From positions 6,528,501 to 6,592,500 of the forward strand of contig NZ_CP050698.1 of the NCBI RefSeq assembly GCF_005116655.2: 64,000 nucleotides of DNA. Reading direction: 5' to 3'. A program made the position numbers and the translations under genes. The notes under the pieces are model-generated. The model had not been told where the DNA came from, made no database searches, and worked only from the letters and a program-made list of their open reading frames with translations. Source of the stretch: Desulfosediminicola flagellatus (lineage in GTDB: Bacteria; Desulfobacterota; Desulfobulbia; Desulfobulbales; Desulfocapsaceae). Below, piece after piece: positions 42,483 through 51,743 of this stretch (position 1 is the first letter of the stretch; each line of letters opens with the position of its first letter).

Positions 42483-45194
42483 TCAATCTGCTGGTAAACC
42501 GTGGCTGGATAAGTAAGCAACATGACTAATGCTGGCAAGGAAATGAGACATCTCGTCCTGAAAAAATGGGGAGAGTTTCTCAGAGCCAAGGTGGTTGAGG
42601 TGATTGTCATCGTAATACAGAGTCTGCTCTTCATTGTCGAATACACTGGTGATGTATTTACCAGGATCGAAATAATAGAGATAACGATTGTCTTGAGGTA
42701 ACTTGCTGTATAATTTAAAAGTCTTGGAGATTTTTTCGTTACTGAACTCCTTATCTATTTCACAGGAAGGAGTAATGTTGAGAAGAGATGATAACAGGGT
42801 AATGTTTCTTGTCATGCACTTCTGTGGTTGCTCACGTAATATTGGAACCTGTTCAAGGATAATGACCTTCTTGCCGGAATCAAGCAGCGTATTAACCGTG
42901 TCAGCAAGTGCATCAGTCAGTATATCCGAATAATCATATGTATCGGTTAATTGTGAGGCTGCACGATTGTTGAATATGCTTTTCGGATGTTCTACGTAAA
43001 ATTCCGCCCTGAATGCGAGAAATACGAATTGGATTTGAGGATTCTCAATTGCTTGGTTAATAGTCGTCTTATGGCGTTGCATGCAGGAATAATATTGCTT
43101 TTTTAATAGAGAATTACCATCAGGTTTAGGTTCATCATGGAAAATAGGTGGACAGGCTGGCTGAGCAATAATTTTGAGTGAAAGATCGTGGCTTTCACTC
43201 CACTCATATACAGATTGAGCATAGTTTGCTGCATGAGAATCACCCATAAGGATCACCTCTGGACTATCTGTTTGGGGAATCTGCTTGATATCCGTATAAC
43301 GGACAGTGTGGAACATAGCCCCAGCTTTTTCATCATTAAGAAATCTCCAGAATGAGTGACTGGAAAAACCCAGTCGCATTGACAGGATTAAGGTAATAAC
43401 AATAAATGTAGCTCCTGCAGATAAGGTAGCTTCAGGAAATCGTTGTCTGCGCATCAGGTTGACAGTAAGGATAACCAAAACCGAAACACAAAGAAGTATG
43501 CAGAAAAGTAAAAACATTTCGTAATATTTATAAAAATTGTCAGCTAGGAGGAGTGTGTGGGGATCCTTGCCCGTGGCGGTCAAGTGAACACCGTTAGCAG
43601 ACGATTGTGCTGTGAGGTTGTGGGCACTGTCGTTATATTGTTCTGTTATGCTGGATAGATTGAGATATCTTGAAATCTGAAGTACGTCGCTGGTAATTTT
43701 GCAACTACGTATCCAAACTTCCCCTTTATCTACAAGAGGATCTATTCTGACCCTATTAATCTGGCTGAGAGCTGGTACATGGAATGTAAACCTGTACTGT
43801 GTATCATTGAGCTGGTAGGTGGGCCTATAGCGTAGATGTTTAGAATTTTTTTCTGAAAAAGGCTGAGAGGAGTCAGACCAGTAGACCGCTATCATTTCTG
43901 TTTCTGGATTGAAATTTTCAGGTTTAACTTCTACGTCGATAGTAAGTGTTGTTGCCGAGTGGTTTGCATCGATTTTGGTGGAGTAATTGATGGCACTTAC
44001 AGCGAGTAAGGGAATAAATATAAGGGCGACAATGACTAAAAAGTATCTTTGTATCAGGCTGGTATGAAGTTTTTTGTCGGTTATGTATGCGGTGAGCGTC
44101 TCAGGCAGTTTGCCGTAGCGGCACGGACGTTCAATAAGGAAAAAGGATGCTATAGAGAGTGTAAGGGTGGCAGCAAAGATACAACTTCCAGAGAAAAAGG
44201 TGATTTCGGCACCAGTCGTGGCCTTGTAGAAAACGATTATTGGCCAGTGCCAGAGATAAAGAGAGTAGGATATAACGCCTATAGCGACAAATGGACGTAA
44301 TGAAAGTAAACGGTACCCTATAGAATTATTCGAAAGACCTCCAGAATAAATAAGTAGAGCTACACCCAAAACAGAGAGTATTGCATTACGTCCGGGAAAC
44401 GGGACTGAACTGCTTAAGGTAAACATCGGAAGAAGAACACATACCAGGCCTAAAAAAGAAAGGGAGTTGATTGCTTTTGGGGACTTTAGAGCAGGTAATT
44501 GACCTAGCGCAAGAATGCCTCCAACACCTAATTCCCAGGCTCTTGAGTGAAGCATAAAAAAAGCGGACTGAGGTGAATGTGTGCTGAGATAGTCACTGTA
44601 GGCAAGGGAAGAGATAGTGATTATTGTGAGAATTGGCCATAATCGGATACCTTTGAGGCGACTTACGGTGATAAGCAGGAGCGGCCAGATCAAATAAAAT
44701 TGCTCTTCTACACCAAGGGACCAGGTGTGAAGCAGCGGTGATAATTCTGCAGACGGATCAAAATACCCTCTTTCCTGGGCGAACATGAAGTTGGAGATCT
44801 GTAAAGCGGCTGAATTGAATTCACTAAAAAAGCGTGTGTACATCTCTGGACTGAGAGAGATTACAGCAAATCCCGCAGAAAGGAAAAGCATTGTAAAGAG
44901 AGCAGGAAATATCCTGCGCATTCTACGTGCATAAAATCTCGCCATCGAGAATGACTCATTTCGAATCTCAGTGACAATTATCCGGGTGATGAGAAACCCT
45001 GAAATGACAAAAAATATGTCTACGCCAGTATAGCCACCCGGTAATAGGTGGTTATTGAGATGAAATAAAAACACACTCAATACAGCTAAACATCTCATCC
45101 CATTAATATCAGAACGGTAATTCAAGCCTAGGTCCTCTTCGTAAGAATGACTGTCAGAATAGTCTGGTTTCCATCCGAAAACGCTGCTTTCCAT
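42483..45194 (-). CDS. OafA/YrhL-type membrane acyltransferase with SGNH domain
   Basis: 903 residues, longer than the usual 620-680 for this fusion. N-terminal acyltransferase-3 domain (about 28-375) with RCLAVLSVFLFHLN, GGYTGVDIFFVISGFLIT, FYARRMRRIFPAL and SLGVEEQFYLIWPLL, spanning about ten helices. The C-terminal SGNH domain (about 640-890) has LMGDSHAANY and DDNHLNHLGS. Between them is an extra extracytoplasmic segment of about 150 residues (400-555) and two more helices. The family acetylates O-antigen or other surface sugars: the membrane part passes acyl groups across and the SGNH part transfers them. Transcribed alone. Confidence 0.88.
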   Translation of the reverse strand: MESSVFGWKPDYSDSHSYEEDLGLNYRSDINGMRCLAVLSVFLFHLNNHLLPGGYTGVDIFFVISGFLITRIIVTEIRNESFSMARFYARRMRRIFPALFTMLFLSAGFAVISLSPEMYTRFFSEFNSAALQISNFMFAQERGYFDPSAELSPLLHTWSLGVEEQFYLIWPLLLITVSRLKGIRLWPILTIITISSLAYSDYLSTHSPQSAFFMLHSRAWELGVGGILALGQLPALKSPKAINSLSFLGLVCVLLPMFTLSSSVPFPGRNAILSVLGVALLIYSGGLSNNSIGYRLLSLRPFVAIGVISYSLYLWHWPIIVFYKATTGAEITFFSGSCIFAATLTLSIASFFLIERPCRYGKLPETLTAYITDKKLHTSLIQRYFLVIVALIFIPLLAVSAINYSTKIDANHSATTLTIDVEVKPENFNPETEMIAVYWSDSSQPFSEKNSKHLRYRPTYQLNDTQYRFTFHVPALSQINRVRIDPLVDKGEVWIRSCKITSDVLQISRYLNLSSITEQYNDSAHNLTAQSSANGVHLTATGKDPHTLLLADNFYKYYEMFLLFCILLCVSVLVILTVNLMRRQRFPEATLSAGATFIVITLILSMRLGFSSHSFWRFLNDEKAGAMFHTVRYTDIKQIPQTDSPEVILMGDSHAANYAQSVYEWSESHDLSLKIIAQPACPPIFHDEPKPDGNSLLKKQYYSCMQRHKTTINQAIENPQIQFVFLAFRAEFYVEHPKSIFNNRAASQLTDTYDYSDILTDALADTVNTLLDSGKKVIILEQVPILREQPQKCMTRNITLLSSLLNITPSCEIDKEFSNEKISKTFKLYSKLPQDNRYLYYFDPGKYITSVFDNEEQTLYYDDNHLNHLGSEKLSPFFQDEMSHFLASISHVAYLSSHGLPAD

Positions 45195-45891
45195 CTAACT
45201 CGTCGTTGCTCTTAAAATTTAATCCTCGCAATATCAGATGCATGGCTGTGGTAAAATTTATCGAGCGCCTCGATTTAGATGAAAACCCCTCGTTTCGGGA
45301 TGAAAACTGGTCTAATATCCTGCCAGCTGTACATCTCGAGTTTTGAAAATCACGTTAATGAGAAAACAACGAATAACTACAGATCATGTACTCGAAATTT
45401 ACAGGATGGTAACGGTATAATAAAACATATAAAGGTATAAAAAAAGCGGCATCCTATCCTGTAGATTGATTTGATAATAACAGAGGATTATTGAACTTCA
45501 CAACGAAAAAACATAGGTAATGAAAAGATGAAGCACTTAGGGGTGAAGTAAGAATATAAGCAGAATAGGTAGTCGTAAATTCTAGCGAGTTTGTGGAGAA
45601 AGTTAGCCTGTCAATACACCTTGTATTTGGCCATCAATTCCGGAAGGGGGCACGATTTCAGGACCACCACCTATTGTTTTTGGGGTTACCTTCAACGATA
45701 CCGCTGCATCCGTAACCTTTTTGCGAGAAATCGGCTGATTATTGGAGATAGTTAGTTAGTCTGATTTGTCATTCTGTGGTACCTTTCGTTGTTGCATAAG
45801 ATAGACTTTACAAATTAATCAATGCACGTTTCTGGCAAGGCGGACTTGACTCTGTATTACGAGTTGTGGCGTTCTCCAAACCAATAGCCTC
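45195..45891. other. Intergenic region left of the insertion sequence
   Basis: About 700 bp with no recognisable gene. The last bases (AGCCTC before CTAG) look like the end of another member of the MITE/IS family, so the IS may have entered at the border of an older element. Confidence 0.4.
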
Positions 45892-47738
45892 CTAGGAGGC
45901 TGTCCGACAATAATTAAAGAGAATAGTTAAATTGTTTTTATCGTAGCTGAATTTCCTAGCAAATGGCAAACAGGTTGAGATGGAATGCTTATATATAACA
46001 GCATGATAAGCTGCATATTCTTGTTTTTTGTGTTAATTTGTATTCAATAAAACAAGAGAGGTTTCCTTATGTCACCCCCATTCAAAAATCTGCCATTAGA
46101 ATTCAAACAACGGCAAATGTTTCCGAGCAATATCTTTGATCTGCTCCCTGACAATCATGAATGTTATCTGTATAACGATATTTTTCAGCAGCTTGACACC
46201 TCAAGTATTGAAAAACAGTATAGCATGCAAGGACAGCGTGCCTATCATCCCAAGTTGATTATCTCGATTCTCATATACGCATACAGTCATGGCCTTTTCA
46301 GCTCAAGACAGATAGAAGGACGGTGCCATGTAGACCTTGCTTATATGTATATATCAGGGATGTCATGCCCAAATTTCCGAGTGTTAAGTGACTTTAGGAA
46401 AAATAATGCTGAATTTTTTCATGAATGTTTCAAGCAGAGTGTCCTGATAGCCATGCAATTGGGACTTGCGTCTCTTGGCCATGTAAGCTTAGACGGTTCA
46501 AAATTTAAGGCTGACACTTCTAAGCATAAGGCCATGAGTTACAAGAGACTCAAAGAAAAAGAACATGAATTACTAGCGGAAATTGAGAGCCTTATAGCGA
46601 AAGCAAAAAACTGCGATGAAGAAGAGGACAGGGAGTATAAGGAACCTACCGGATATGGTATTCCCGAAGATTTACAGTTCAAAGAAAAGCGATTAGCAAA
46701 AATACAGGCAGCCAAAAAAGCCTTAGAACAACGGGAGCAAGAACTACACCCCGGCAAAACCATTGAGGACAAAAAGCAAATTAGCTTTGCAGATACGGAT
46801 GCCCGTATTATGGGAAAAAATAACGTCTTTGATTATCAGTACAATGGGCAAATATGTGTAGATGAGGATAAGCAAGTGATTGTTGCCCAACATCTGAGTC
46901 TAAATGCAAATGACAAGAACGAGGTTGAACCTGCGTTAGAAAATATACGGGAAACGACTGGCAGTTTTCCTTCAAAGATGAGCTTTGATAATGGTTACAT
47001 GTCAGGTGATAATCTTGAGGCAATAAGATCGGCAAAACTCGATGCTTATGTAGCAACAGATAAAGCTGAGAAGAGAAGTGAAATTCCGTTAAATGATTCG
47101 GACCGCAAGCTCATAAAGGCTGATTTTATTTACAACGAGCGGGGTGATTTTTTCACCTGTCCTGGAGACCAATCCCTCGTTTTAATACGTACATCAAAAT
47201 CGGGCAGGAAAACATATCAAGGCGACTCTGATGTGTGTGTTGAGTGCGATTATAAAAGCAGATGTTGCAAATCAACTCAGGGTAATGCTCGAACAATTAA
47301 CACGGATGACAAAGAGCCCTTACGGCAACAGATGAATGAGAAAATGGAGAGGGTAAGCTCTAAAGAAATATATGGAAGACGAAAAGTTATCGTTGAACCA
47401 GTATTCGGACAGATAAAAAATATCGGTTTCAGAAGATTCAGTGTCAGAGGGTATGAGAAAGCAAGTGGTGAATTTTCCCTTGCATGCACTGCTCACAACA
47501 TGAGGAAGTTACTGAGAGCGATCATAAATGGGGTAGTACGTTCAGAGGACGGCAAATTGTTGGCAAATCCTGCATAGTAATGATGGAGAGCCCTGATTCT
47601 CAGTATAATTGCATTATTCAGGCGTTTTTCAGGTGCATATTATAAGATTTACCTTTGCGCAGAGATATAAAGCTCCAGCGATTGCTAGGCTTTATGATTT
47701 GTCCGATTTAAAATTCCTGTTCTCGGACAGCCTCCTAG
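45892..47738 (+). mobile_element. Complete IS1182-like insertion sequence
   Basis: 1839 bp from 45896 to 47734. Perfect 12-bp terminal inverted repeats GAGGCTGTCCGA / TCGGACAGCCTC, flanked by CTAG at 45892-45895 and 47735-47738 (target duplication, or part of a 16-bp end because CTAG is itself palindromic). One intact transposase gene inside. The right flank is directly a MITE end, so the IS sits at the edge of MITE copy B. Confidence 0.93.
46069..47577 (+). CDS. IS1182 family transposase
   Basis: 502 residues, uninterrupted. N-terminal DUF772-type domain (YHPKLIISILIYAYSHGLFSSRQIEGRC then MSCPNFRVLSDFR), a charged coiled region (about 160-225), and a DDE-type catalytic core: Asp in VSLDGSKFKAD, Asp in MSFDNGYMSGDNL, and Glu in RKVIVEPVFGQIKNIGFRRF. 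A Cys cluster (VCVECDYKSRCC) near residue 392-403 precedes the last motif, as in the family. The gene has a GAGAGG ribosome site and fills most of the IS. It probably also mobilises the MITEs in this window. Confidence 0.95.
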   Translation: MSPPFKNLPLEFKQRQMFPSNIFDLLPDNHECYLYNDIFQQLDTSSIEKQYSMQGQRAYHPKLIISILIYAYSHGLFSSRQIEGRCHVDLAYMYISGMSCPNFRVLSDFRKNNAEFFHECFKQSVLIAMQLGLASLGHVSLDGSKFKADTSKHKAMSYKRLKEKEHELLAEIESLIAKAKNCDEEEDREYKEPTGYGIPEDLQFKEKRLAKIQAAKKALEQREQELHPGKTIEDKKQISFADTDARIMGKNNVFDYQYNGQICVDEDKQVIVAQHLSLNANDKNEVEPALENIRETTGSFPSKMSFDNGYMSGDNLEAIRSAKLDAYVATDKAEKRSEIPLNDSDRKLIKADFIYNERGDFFTCPGDQSLVLIRTSKSGRKTYQGDSDVCVECDYKSRCCKSTQGNARTINTDDKEPLRQQMNEKMERVSSKEIYGRRKVIVEPVFGQIKNIGFRRFSVRGYEKASGEFSLACTAHNMRKLLRAIINGVVRSEDGKLLANPA

Positions 47739-47895
47739 GAGGCTGTCCGACAATGGTCTTTCGAAGTCTACGCTATCTGCCCAAACTCTTCGTTATTATC
47801 GAAAAACAATGCTCACAATATCATTTATATGGCTTGCGCTTGTTTTTTGAAAAAGCCTCGATTTTGGCCCAAATTTCTTTGCTAACAGTTTGACG
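47739..47895 (+). mobile_element. MITE copy B, adjoining the IS
   Basis: Left end GAGGCTGTCCGACAATGG is intact, and the interior (CTTTCGAAGTCTACGCTATC, CCCAAACTCTTCG) follows copy A with a deletion of about 15 bp near 47817. The right end has decayed (GCTAACAGTTTGAC). The remaining 190 bp before the SulP gene hold nothing recognised. Confidence 0.75.
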
Positions 47896-48083
47896 GGATA
47901 AGCGATTTGACTGGTTTCGCCTTAGCGGATGTTCTATTGAGTTAGTTCTCATCTAGAAACTAATTATCCATTTGCACTCTTTTTAATCGCTCCTGACATT
48001 GTGAAGTTCCTTTGAACTCATTATCATATCTCGATGATGCTCATAAATGTTTCCTGATATTTTAAATATTTAAAAGAGAAGGT

Positions 48084-49868
48084 ATGAAAACATTCCTGAA
48101 TGAAATGCTGCATGATGCCGGGCTTCGTTGTATTCCTTTCCTCGACTGGATTGGTGAATTAAAAAATCCCGCGATTCTGAAAGCGGATATACTTGCCGGG
48201 ATAACTGTTGCTCTGGTGCTCATTCCTCAGTCTATGGCCTATGCACAACTTGCCGGATTGCCGCCACACTATGGGCTGTATGCCTCGTTTCTCATACCAA
48301 TAGTTGCAGCAATTTTTGGGTCTTCAAGGCAGTTGCAGAACGGGCCTGTGGCGATTATTTCCCTGATGACTGCAGCCGCTCTAGCGCCACTTGGTTTGAA
48401 TGTTGAACAGACAGTTATGTATGCTGCCTTACTGGCTTTAATGGCTGGCACTATCCAGGTAATTCTCGGCTTTTTACGTTTGGGAGTGATGGTTGATTTC
48501 TTGTCGCACCCGGTCGTCATCGGGTTTACCAACGCTGCTGCCCTTGTGATTGCCAGTATGCAACTGGGTAATATGTTCGGCATCACAATAGATAGGGGTA
48601 ATCACTTGCATGAAGCACTCTTGAATCTGGCCATTGCGATACCTGAGGATACTCACCTGGCAACGATGTTCATGGGGATTTTCGCGATTGTACTGCTTGT
48701 CGCATTCAAACGATTCACGCCGAAATTGCCGGGTATTCTTTTTACAGTATTAATTACAACACTTGTCAGCTGGTTTTTTGGGTATGGAAATCTGGGTGGG
48801 GCGGTTGTTGGTCATGTGCCCGCAGGTTTACCTTCGTTTGCCTGGCCTGAATATAATTCTGCTCATATAAAAGATCTTCTTTTGCCTGCTGGTATGATCG
48901 CATTTTTAAGTTTTGTTGAGGCGTTTTCTATCGCTAAGGCGGTTGCCTCAAAAACCCGCCAACGACTTTCTGCAGATCAGGAAATGGTGGGTAAGGGGTT
49001 GGCTAATCTCGTTGCAGGGATAATGCAGGGGTATCCGGTATCCGGTTCATTTTCACGGACAGCGGTAGCTTTTGATGCGGGCGCTAAAACCGGTTTTGCT
49101 GCGGTTGTTTCGGGTATCATTGTTGGCATAACGCTGCTGTTTTTAACACCACTTATGTATCACTTACCCATTGCAACTCTTGCGGCCGTTATCATTGTGG
49201 CAGTTGCGGGATTGTTTCAGATAGAACCTCTGGTGCATTCATGGAAAGTAACTCCGCATGATACGGTTGTGGCCTTTGTTGTATTTAACAGTACCATCTA
49301 CTTTGCCCCGCATTTGGAAAAAGGCGTCTATATAGGGATAGCTCTATCTCTGGCCTTTTACATCTACAGGACAATGCGTCCTCACTTTGCTGAAGTCGCC
49401 ATGCATGAAGATGGCACCTGGCGGGACGCCCATCTGTTTGGTATGCATACCAGCGACACCCTGGCATTTTTTCGTTATGACGGTGATTTGTATTTTGTTA
49501 ACGCTGGTTATCTGGAAAAGCGGCTGCTTAACGCTGTCGCAGATAAGCCACTATTAAAAGTAGCAATACTTGATATTGAGGCGGTGGATCAGATCGACAC
49601 AACAGGTGAAGAGATGCTTGCCCACATGTCCGAGTGGTTCAGGGAAGCAGGTATTGAATTCTATATTACACGGCCGAAGTTCAAGATAACTGACACGCTT
49701 AAGCGCACCGGGTTGTATTATAAAATAGGTGAAGAGCATATCTTCAGTAAGCGTCAGGACGCGCTCAAAGCAATTAAACACAAATATGGGGATACGGTCG
49801 ACATCAAACACTTACAGAGTCATATGCCTGTTAATAGTTCTAAAGAGTGGTTTGAGCAGATTAGCTAG
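48084..49868 (+). CDS. SulP family anion transporter
   Basis: 594 residues. Membrane domain (about 25-440) with the SulP signature near the start (LVLIPQSMAYAQLAGLPPHYGLYASFLIPIV), PVAIISLMTAAAL, GFTNAAALVIASMQL and GYPVSGSFSRTAVAFDAGAKT, about 12-14 helices; C-terminal cytoplasmic STAS domain (about 455-570; VAILDIEAVDQIDTTGEEML). SulP proteins carry sulfate, bicarbonate or other anions. Substrate cannot be assigned: a sulfate role is natural for a sulfate reducer, but no sulfur genes are adjacent. Preceded by AAAGAGAAGG. Stands alone between MITE copy B and the LacI gene. Confidence 0.93.
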   Translation: MKTFLNEMLHDAGLRCIPFLDWIGELKNPAILKADILAGITVALVLIPQSMAYAQLAGLPPHYGLYASFLIPIVAAIFGSSRQLQNGPVAIISLMTAAALAPLGLNVEQTVMYAALLALMAGTIQVILGFLRLGVMVDFLSHPVVIGFTNAAALVIASMQLGNMFGITIDRGNHLHEALLNLAIAIPEDTHLATMFMGIFAIVLLVAFKRFTPKLPGILFTVLITTLVSWFFGYGNLGGAVVGHVPAGLPSFAWPEYNSAHIKDLLLPAGMIAFLSFVEAFSIAKAVASKTRQRLSADQEMVGKGLANLVAGIMQGYPVSGSFSRTAVAFDAGAKTGFAAVVSGIIVGITLLFLTPLMYHLPIATLAAVIIVAVAGLFQIEPLVHSWKVTPHDTVVAFVVFNSTIYFAPHLEKGVYIGIALSLAFYIYRTMRPHFAEVAMHEDGTWRDAHLFGMHTSDTLAFFRYDGDLYFVNAGYLEKRLLNAVADKPLLKVAILDIEAVDQIDTTGEEMLAHMSEWFREAGIEFYITRPKFKITDTLKRTGLYYKIGEEHIFSKRQDALKAIKHKYGDTVDIKHLQSHMPVNSSKEWFEQIS

Positions 49869-49965
49869 CTCTTACCTTTTGCCTGGGAGGCAGTGGGAAT
49901 GTGAATAGAATCTACTCAGAAAGAAAGGCGAATCTATCCATCTTTTTAAAATTATTGGGAATAGT

Positions 49966-50967
49966 CTAATCTTCTAAGCAGCCGCACGATTGGCGAATGA
50001 TTAACTTCGTGTTGAGAACTACTTCACGATTAGAACGTTTTGGATCCTGAATCCTTTTGATAAGCATTTCAGCAGCGGTTCGGCCTATTTCATAGGTGGG
50101 TTGCTCAATAACTGTAAGCGCCGGATCTAAAAGTTTGCCCCATGTTGTATCATCGAAACTGGCGAAGGCAATATCCCCCGGGATTGTCATCGTATTTTCT
50201 CTGATCGCCAGAAGCACGCCTGCGGCCAACAAGCTGTTACTGGTAAAAATCGCGTCGGGTCGTTCCTGGGTTTGAAACATTTTCATGGCGGTGTTGAAGC
50301 CGTCTTCTTCTCTGGCGTTGGTGTATTTTATTAAGTCCGGTATTGGTTTGATATCATGATCTTTTAACGCACGCACAAAGCCTTCACGCCGTTCACGCCC
50401 GGTGGTGCTCCCTATTCCGAATATTCCTGCGATTCGTTTATAGCCGTGCTCAATCAGATGACTTGTGATTGTATGGGCGGATTTCACATTATCAATAACC
50501 ACATTATCAACATCAAGATCGCTCACATGCCGATCGATAATAACCATGGGCATATCCAGAAACGATGTGTCTGCAAGATTGTTAATAGCCTGCCTGGTCG
50601 GTGATAAAATGACTCCTGCTACGTTTTCATCGCGTAGGAAATTCAGGCAGATCTTTTCTTTTTCGGGATTTTCATCTGTATTATAAAGCAGCACGCTGTA
50701 CCCAAGTTCATGCGCTGCATCATCAACTGCTCTGCTCACCCGCTGAAAAAACGGGTTTTCAATATCGGAAATAATCAGCGCGATAATCTTTGAACTGTTG
50801 GATCGAAGGTTTTGAGCAACCCGGTTAGGGCGGTAGCCCAGTGACTCCACCACTTCCATGACACGTTTCTTTACTTCAGGTCGAACATGCGGTTTGTCGG
50901 CTAATACTCTCGAAACTGTTGCTGTCGATACACCTGCTGCATCTGCAACGTCTTTAATTTTTACCAT
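49966..50967 (-). CDS. LacI/GalR family transcriptional repressor of the adjacent PTS island
   Basis: 333 residues. N-terminal helix-turn-helix (IKDVADAAGVSTATVSRVLADKPHVRPEVKKRV) and hinge helix (NRVAQNLRSNSSKIIALI), then a periplasmic-binding-protein-like effector domain (about 60-330). The recognition helix has Thr-Ala before TVSR, near that of CcpA-like members. Transcribed divergently from the PTS genes, with a perfect palindromic operator 44 bp ahead of its own start, so autoregulation and control of the PTS genes are likely. The effector may be a sugar phosphate. Minus-strand ribosome site GGAGAA. Confidence 0.93.
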   Translation of the reverse strand: MVKIKDVADAAGVSTATVSRVLADKPHVRPEVKKRVMEVVESLGYRPNRVAQNLRSNSSKIIALIISDIENPFFQRVSRAVDDAAHELGYSVLLYNTDENPEKEKICLNFLRDENVAGVILSPTRQAINNLADTSFLDMPMVIIDRHVSDLDVDNVVIDNVKSAHTITSHLIEHGYKRIAGIFGIGSTTGRERREGFVRALKDHDIKPIPDLIKYTNAREEDGFNTAMKMFQTQERPDAIFTSNSLLAAGVLLAIRENTMTIPGDIAFASFDDTTWGKLLDPALTVIEQPTYEIGRTAAEMLIKRIQDPKRSNREVVLNTKLIIRQSCGCLED

Positions 50968-51010
50968 TTGAATACCATTCTCCTCATTGGGTGACGTGTA
51001 ATACCAATAC

Positions 51011-51030
51011 AGGTGTAAACGTTTACACCT
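51011..51030. promoter_or_regulatory. LacI-family operator O1, perfect palindrome
   Basis: AGGTGTAAACGTTTACACCT, a perfect 20-bp palindrome with the CG centre typical of LacI/GalR operators. It lies 44 bp upstream of the repressor gene start. Confidence 0.85.
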
Positions 51031-51304
51031 TTTGTGTCAAATGAATTTGTTTTTGATGGTTTGCAAATGAGCGGAGTTCTCGCTTAACGCAACTATATCA
51101 ACCCTTTTACGTTGTGTTGATTCTGCTCCTTAAGTGACTTGAACAGCACGACATAATGGTCAGGGTTGTGACTGGATTGAAATGCTGTTTGAAAATGATG
51201 AAAGGAGTGAACCGCTGTTGATACCGTATTGGTATTTATCGAAATGACATATAGCATCGTTTTGGTCAAGCAACGTCTTACGCGACCTGTTTATGATTTC
51301 AAAA

Positions 51305-51320
51305 CTGAAAACGTTTACTG
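51305..51320. promoter_or_regulatory. LacI-family operator O2
   Basis: CTGAAAACGTTTACTG, an imperfect copy of O1 with the same AAACGTTTAC core, 294 bp from O1. Confidence 0.6.
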
Positions 51321-51468
51321 TGTTGTTCATGAGGATTTTGCGTTTTTCAGGAGTGTAAACCAGAATTGGTATATTTTGTTATTTGCCTGATAAGAAGGTT
51401 AGTGGTATGAAATTATGAGTTAAAGTTCTTCCTGGTTCTGATTTGAAACCACAACCAGTAAAAAAACA

Positions 51469-51498
51469 TTGACAGGTAATCCTGTAAACGATTACAAG
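51469..51498 (+). promoter_or_regulatory. PTS promoter with embedded operator O3
   Basis: TTGACA (51469-51474) and TACAAG (51493-51498) are 18 bases apart. The near-palindrome TGTAAACGATTACA (51483-51496) occupies the spacer and overlaps the -10 box, so a bound repressor would block RNA polymerase. The site has the same CG-centred form as O1. It is about 120 bp before the leader ORF and 246 bp before the EIICB gene. Confidence 0.65.
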
Positions 51499-51563
51499 AA
51501 AAGAAATGCTTTTGACCTTCCGTACTTTTTGAATGAAGGGGCCATATGAATTACCCTTTAGGA

Positions 51564-51577
51564 TGTAAGCGTTTGGC
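51564..51577. promoter_or_regulatory. Weak operator-like site O4
   Basis: TGTAAGCGTTTGGC keeps one half of the operator and the CG centre. It lies downstream of the predicted promoter; weaker than the other sites. Confidence 0.3.
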
Positions 51578-51616
51578 CATTTCACACTAACCAGTCAATT
51601 GAAAGGAGAGCCTGAA

Positions 51617-51727
51617 ATGAAAGAAGGAATACAGCGGTTAGGTGGTTTTATGGCCGGAATGATAGCCCCAAGCCCCGGCGCATTTATCGCCTGGGGTTTG
51701 ACTATGGATAATTTAACAACCGTATAA
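51617..51727 (+). CDS. 36-residue ORF resembling the EIIC N-terminus (truncated paralogue or leader)
   Basis: Has a good ribosome site (AAAGGAGAG) and ends 16 bp before the EIICB start. GGFMAGMIAPSPGAFIAWGL parallels GRFLSGMVMPNIGAFIAWGL in the following mannitol permease, at the same distance from the start. It then stops after DNLTTV. It may be a decayed duplicate of the EIIC start or a translated leader that couples to the next gene. Confidence 0.6.
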   Translation: MKEGIQRLGGFMAGMIAPSPGAFIAWGLTMDNLTTV

Positions 51728-51743
51728 CTAGAGGGGGATGGTT

